Positions 29,801-33,060 of a stretch of DNA of 33,060 nt are shown here, piece after piece. The stretch covers positions 1-33,060 of the forward strand of contig ML014310.1 of the NCBI GenBank assembly GCA_003615045.1, written 5' to 3'. Under the pieces are notes generated by a model that was given only the letters and a program-made list of their open reading frames with translations, was not told the DNA's origin and did no database searches. This DNA is from Caulochytrium protostelioides (taxonomy: Eukaryota > Chytridiomycota > Caulochytriomycetes > Caulochytriales > Caulochytriaceae). Every line of letters starts with the position of its first letter. The first letter of the stretch is position 1. The position numbers and the translations under genes were made by a program.

Positions 29801-30193
29801 CTCGAGGGGACGGTGTCCGGCACGGGCACGTGCTTCACCGCGGCGACGACGTCGACCTATGTCGGGCAAACCGGGTCGCGGTCGAACGACGCCGCGCTCG
29901 CCTCCAAGCCGCGGCTCGGCGGGTCCGGCAAGCAGCGGTCCTGGCGCAAGGCCATCGCGACGTCACGGTACACGGCGTCGGCATCGACCGACACGATGCG
30001 CCGGACGCTGTCCTCGGACGCGTGCATTGCGCCTACCGGGGCCTCGATTCCGCTACGCGACCCTATGCTGACCCGCGTCTCCTCGCTCGGCAACGTCTCC
30101 CGCGAGGGGCTGGCGTCCGTCAACGTCGCCACCGCCACCGCCACCGCTATCGCCGCCGCTGTGGCGACGCCGACGCCCGCGCTTCTCAGCTAG
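26822..30193 (+). CDS. Large Ser/Thr protein kinase, CAMKL-like, with DFD in place of DFG
   Basis: Predicted 1123 aa from the ATG at 26822 (GCC-ATG-ACG context); the frame is open to 26579. Residues 1-215 are Ala/Pro/Ser-rich with a poly-Ala tract near 122-143. The kinase domain (about 245-545) has the Gly loop LGSGSAGKVF, Lys in VAYKRA (277), an insertion of about 40 residues, REYVLGRILDHPHI as helix C, HRDIKPEN (403-410), DFD (424-426) where nearly all kinases have DFG, and APE (448-450). The DFD Asp that binds magnesium is kept, the Gly is not. HxxPENMIYD, YMAPELL and DLWALGVTLFATVRG point to the CAMK/Snf1-like group. The C-terminal 570 residues are Ala/Ser/Thr-rich and probably disordered, with many possible phosphosites. 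Substrate unknown. No intron is required. Confidence 0.85.
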   Translation: MTMRAVPELPGLASRSAAAVHAKSVDSLALASASVAAIVATAAYEDDPPLAAAPAVDAAAAAAAGTHPEAPPVPTPAALGPPVAAASTTIKPSPHITSHAETLARSRAASRDGPALTTAGVGAAAAAAAAAAAAAATAAAAVAFTTRLPAIAAARTSTTPPLSPSGLALARGLVGTNHPTTGSSEPQQASTRVTLSTQPRVKSTSASTETSTASFVRPTEDLDWECISIKDRDEHLTMRGPRLLRWQYVVREVLGSGSAGKVFLLQNRFTGRKVAYKRAWRPTEWQVLVSMQQHQPHVKVTKAEQQAADNANRRQAKVTVATRNIALLREYVLGRILDHPHIIKTHDAFKSEDNYYFKLDCLEGFDLLHYIKLNGPLAEIEARTLFRQMISAVGYLHANHVAHRDIKPENMIYDWHHHTCVLIDFDIATFFTPERPASEIVGTPVYMAPELLQRQLYRPSHADLWALGVTLFATVRGCFPWSHSDMAQLVRMVSCEPLPEPFWFSLDMQELLQGMLSKNSKDRWDLTVIASCAWTTDSGHLPAVDISHFPCIVDRSFVVPHLESSLPMQFQALKELCATSRRSRKPAMLSLTASPMRGTRAFSDTTAISASRRPSAWISSIVSTVRRHSLKHASATIDRSETPDAEDASARPATAEAAPVNIISKVDAASFNELAAAPPMAPAPEVPPATTAAATADAAGAVAALAVTAPALSARPVSAVIAAAGTETVAASASQPAASSYAGLPPLPQLSSMGLILDSSSTSTSPPAPSLLPVPVPAAGAARASQAAVESSRATDRSASLTPSPRVSFAATPVAAMLLDVSCVHATATPSQLAPLVATPADIILLEPDGRATGEEPPARGRGTRSASVRRVMEALEAARETSSSFSSLSLMETPQFVVQMTPVTGASAVAGASAVTAHRFATPTAAPATGGGGEGMGSTDGVGVGGTARLMRRAISIPAGWPLKAAGGGSSEAVPPRHSGSVMAHGSPPPPRLEGTVSGTGTCFTAATTSTYVGQTGSRSNDAALASKPRLGGSGKQRSWRKAIATSRYTASASTDTMRRTLSSDACIAPTGASIPLRDPMLTRVSSLGNVSREGLASVNVATATATAIAAAVATPTPALLS

Positions 30194-32111
<1,918 letters not shown>

Positions 32112-32634
32112 TCCTCTCTGCTCGAGCAGTATGAAGGGGTACACGAAAGTGATGCCGGGCAAACGCACAGCACTCCTTTCGAGTGCCACTCTGCCCAGCG
32201 AGAATTCGACTTCGAAGGATATGTATTCAATGACCATGAATCGGGACAGTACGAGATGTAAACAGGGGAGAGATGAAGAGAGCGAGAGAACATGGCGCTG
32301 TGTAATCACGCGGATGGATGAATGAATGGATGGATGGATGGATGGAACGACGGTAACGACCTTCACAAGGCCATTCATGCTGCCCTCGCTCCTCCTGAGT
32401 ATGAAGACCGCAGCACGTCAACGGTTCGCCTAAGCTCTGCCGCGCCTTTCCTCCTCGGCAACCCCTTGTCTTCTACGCTCACCTTTTTTTCTCGCCCTCT
32501 CTCTGTTAGCCATCTCGCTCTCCCCACCTTTGCGTGGTGCTTTCACGGGTGCCGTTGGCGGTATCATACCACCAAGTCGTGGTCGCGGTCGTGGATGAAA
32601 TGATAATCGATTACATATATTGAGTTTGACGCGG
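32112..32634. other. Intergenic, 3' of alcohol dehydrogenase
   Basis: Holds an imperfect TGGA repeat (about 32312-32346) and a C/T-rich patch (32440-32530). No gene recognised. Confidence 0.35.
32312..32346. repeat. Imperfect (TGGA)n microsatellite
   Basis: TGGA/TGAA units, the last five being TGGA. A similar GGAT-type patch occurs near 24573-24620. Confidence 0.8.
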
Positions 32635-33060
32635 TCGTTCATATACTGACCCAATGCGCACACCAATCAGTGGTGTCCCCCAGGGGTCCCCCCCCGAAGC
32701 AGACGCGCATTCGGCTCCGTGCAGGATGACTTTGCCAACCTTGGGCTGCAACCTAGTTTGCTCCGGGTTGCGGCACCGCGCTATCGGTCCGTCCGGTCAG
32801 GCCAGGCAGCGTCGGAGGGTCAACGCGGCATGGAGGTCAAGGTGCACCAACTTGCTGTGGGTGGTTTCATTGCCGTGGGTAGCTTTATACTTCAGCAACC
32901 CTCGAACCACGATTCCCTGGCGCCGGCGTTGACCGGGTTGCAGGACCACAGTCGTCTGGGCATACACCCGGGTTGTGCGGACCGGGGTGGCCGGCATCGG
33001 CTCGGTGGCCGGGGAAGCGCCCGCGCGAGCATTGCGGGGCGGGTTGACCCGCGTCGGCGC
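32635..33060 (-). mobile_element. Fanzor/TnpB-like element copy 4, 3' end, running off the window
   Basis: Reading leftwards from the edge, a frame is open from 33060 to TGA at 32797-32799. It covers the Ala/Pro/Arg-rich insertion (TRVNPPRNARAGA), TRVYAQTTVVL, GQRRRQGIVVRGLL and the RuvC-III region, here HLDLHAALTL. The catalytic Asp position is retained but flanking residues are changed (Arg to Leu, Asn to His, Asn-Ile to Thr-Leu). Where copy 2 has a premature TAG this copy has CAG, so the ancestral frame read through. The tail at 32635-32796 matches copy 2, including the C-run/G-run dyad (about 32670-32695) and the terminal 16 bases at 32635-32650. The upstream part is outside the window. 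Confidence 0.62.

Overview
The window looks like a GC-rich nuclear contig from an early-diverging, probably zoosporic (chytrid-like) fungus. The evidence is eukaryotic: 14 spliceosomal introns can be placed by reading frame and homology (114-220 nt, GT...AG), there is a mitochondrial Obg GTPase, the H/ACA snoRNP factor SHQ1, a NEDD8-activating-enzyme subunit, a NIMA-related kinase and a peroxisomal SCP2 protein ending in AKL. The species is not determinable by eye; a Caulochytrium-like chytrid is a guess.

Layout. 1-220: 3' end of a degenerate Fanzor/TnpB-like element (copy 1, +). 849-2864 (+): mitochondrial Obg/Mtg2 GTPase. 4108-5227 (+): Fanzor-like copy 2, truncated at its 5' end. 5299-7005 (-): SHQ1. 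7885-8556 (+): small DUF4870/Tic20-like membrane protein, divergent from SHQ1. 9066-9145: (GTATC)16. 9204-10064 (+): C-terminal part of isovaleryl-CoA dehydrogenase, whose N-terminal half is missing. 11331-14634 (+): NEK kinase in nine exons. 14749-15470 (-): SCP2-like sterol carrier with an 18-nt microexon and a PTS1 signal. 16170-18309 (-): NAE1/Ula1 in four exons. 19046-19255 (-): possible small secreted protein. 19900-20850 (-): Fanzor-like copy 3. 22191-23685 (+): S-adenosylhomocysteinase in two exons. 23686-26821: long gene-poor GC-rich stretch full of microsatellites. 26822-30193 (+): large Ala/Ser-rich Ser/Thr kinase with DFD in place of DFG. 30960-32111 (+): class III alcohol dehydrogenase. 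32635-33060 (-): Fanzor-like copy 4, running off the edge.

The single-copy genes are dispersed housekeeping genes rather than an operon-like pathway. They cover mitochondrial ribosome assembly, snoRNP biogenesis, neddylation, methyl-cycle clearance of S-adenosylhomocysteine, formaldehyde/S-nitrosoglutathione detoxification and leucine catabolism. NEK and SCP2 converge with 114 bp between stop codons; SHQ1 and the membrane protein diverge across 879 bp.

The most notable signal is the set of four related, decayed copies of one element. Together they show the RuvC landmarks of the Fanzor (eukaryotic TnpB) family: a GNDPGRTNI block, a DEFRT block, and a terminal NRDLNAALNI block. Three copies also share a 3' non-coding tail of about 100-160 nt with a hairpin or dyad, the place where TnpB/Fanzor elements encode their guide RNA. 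Each visible copy is broken by stops, a frameshift, a deletion or an active-site change, so these are remnants, but intact relatives are likely elsewhere in the genome.
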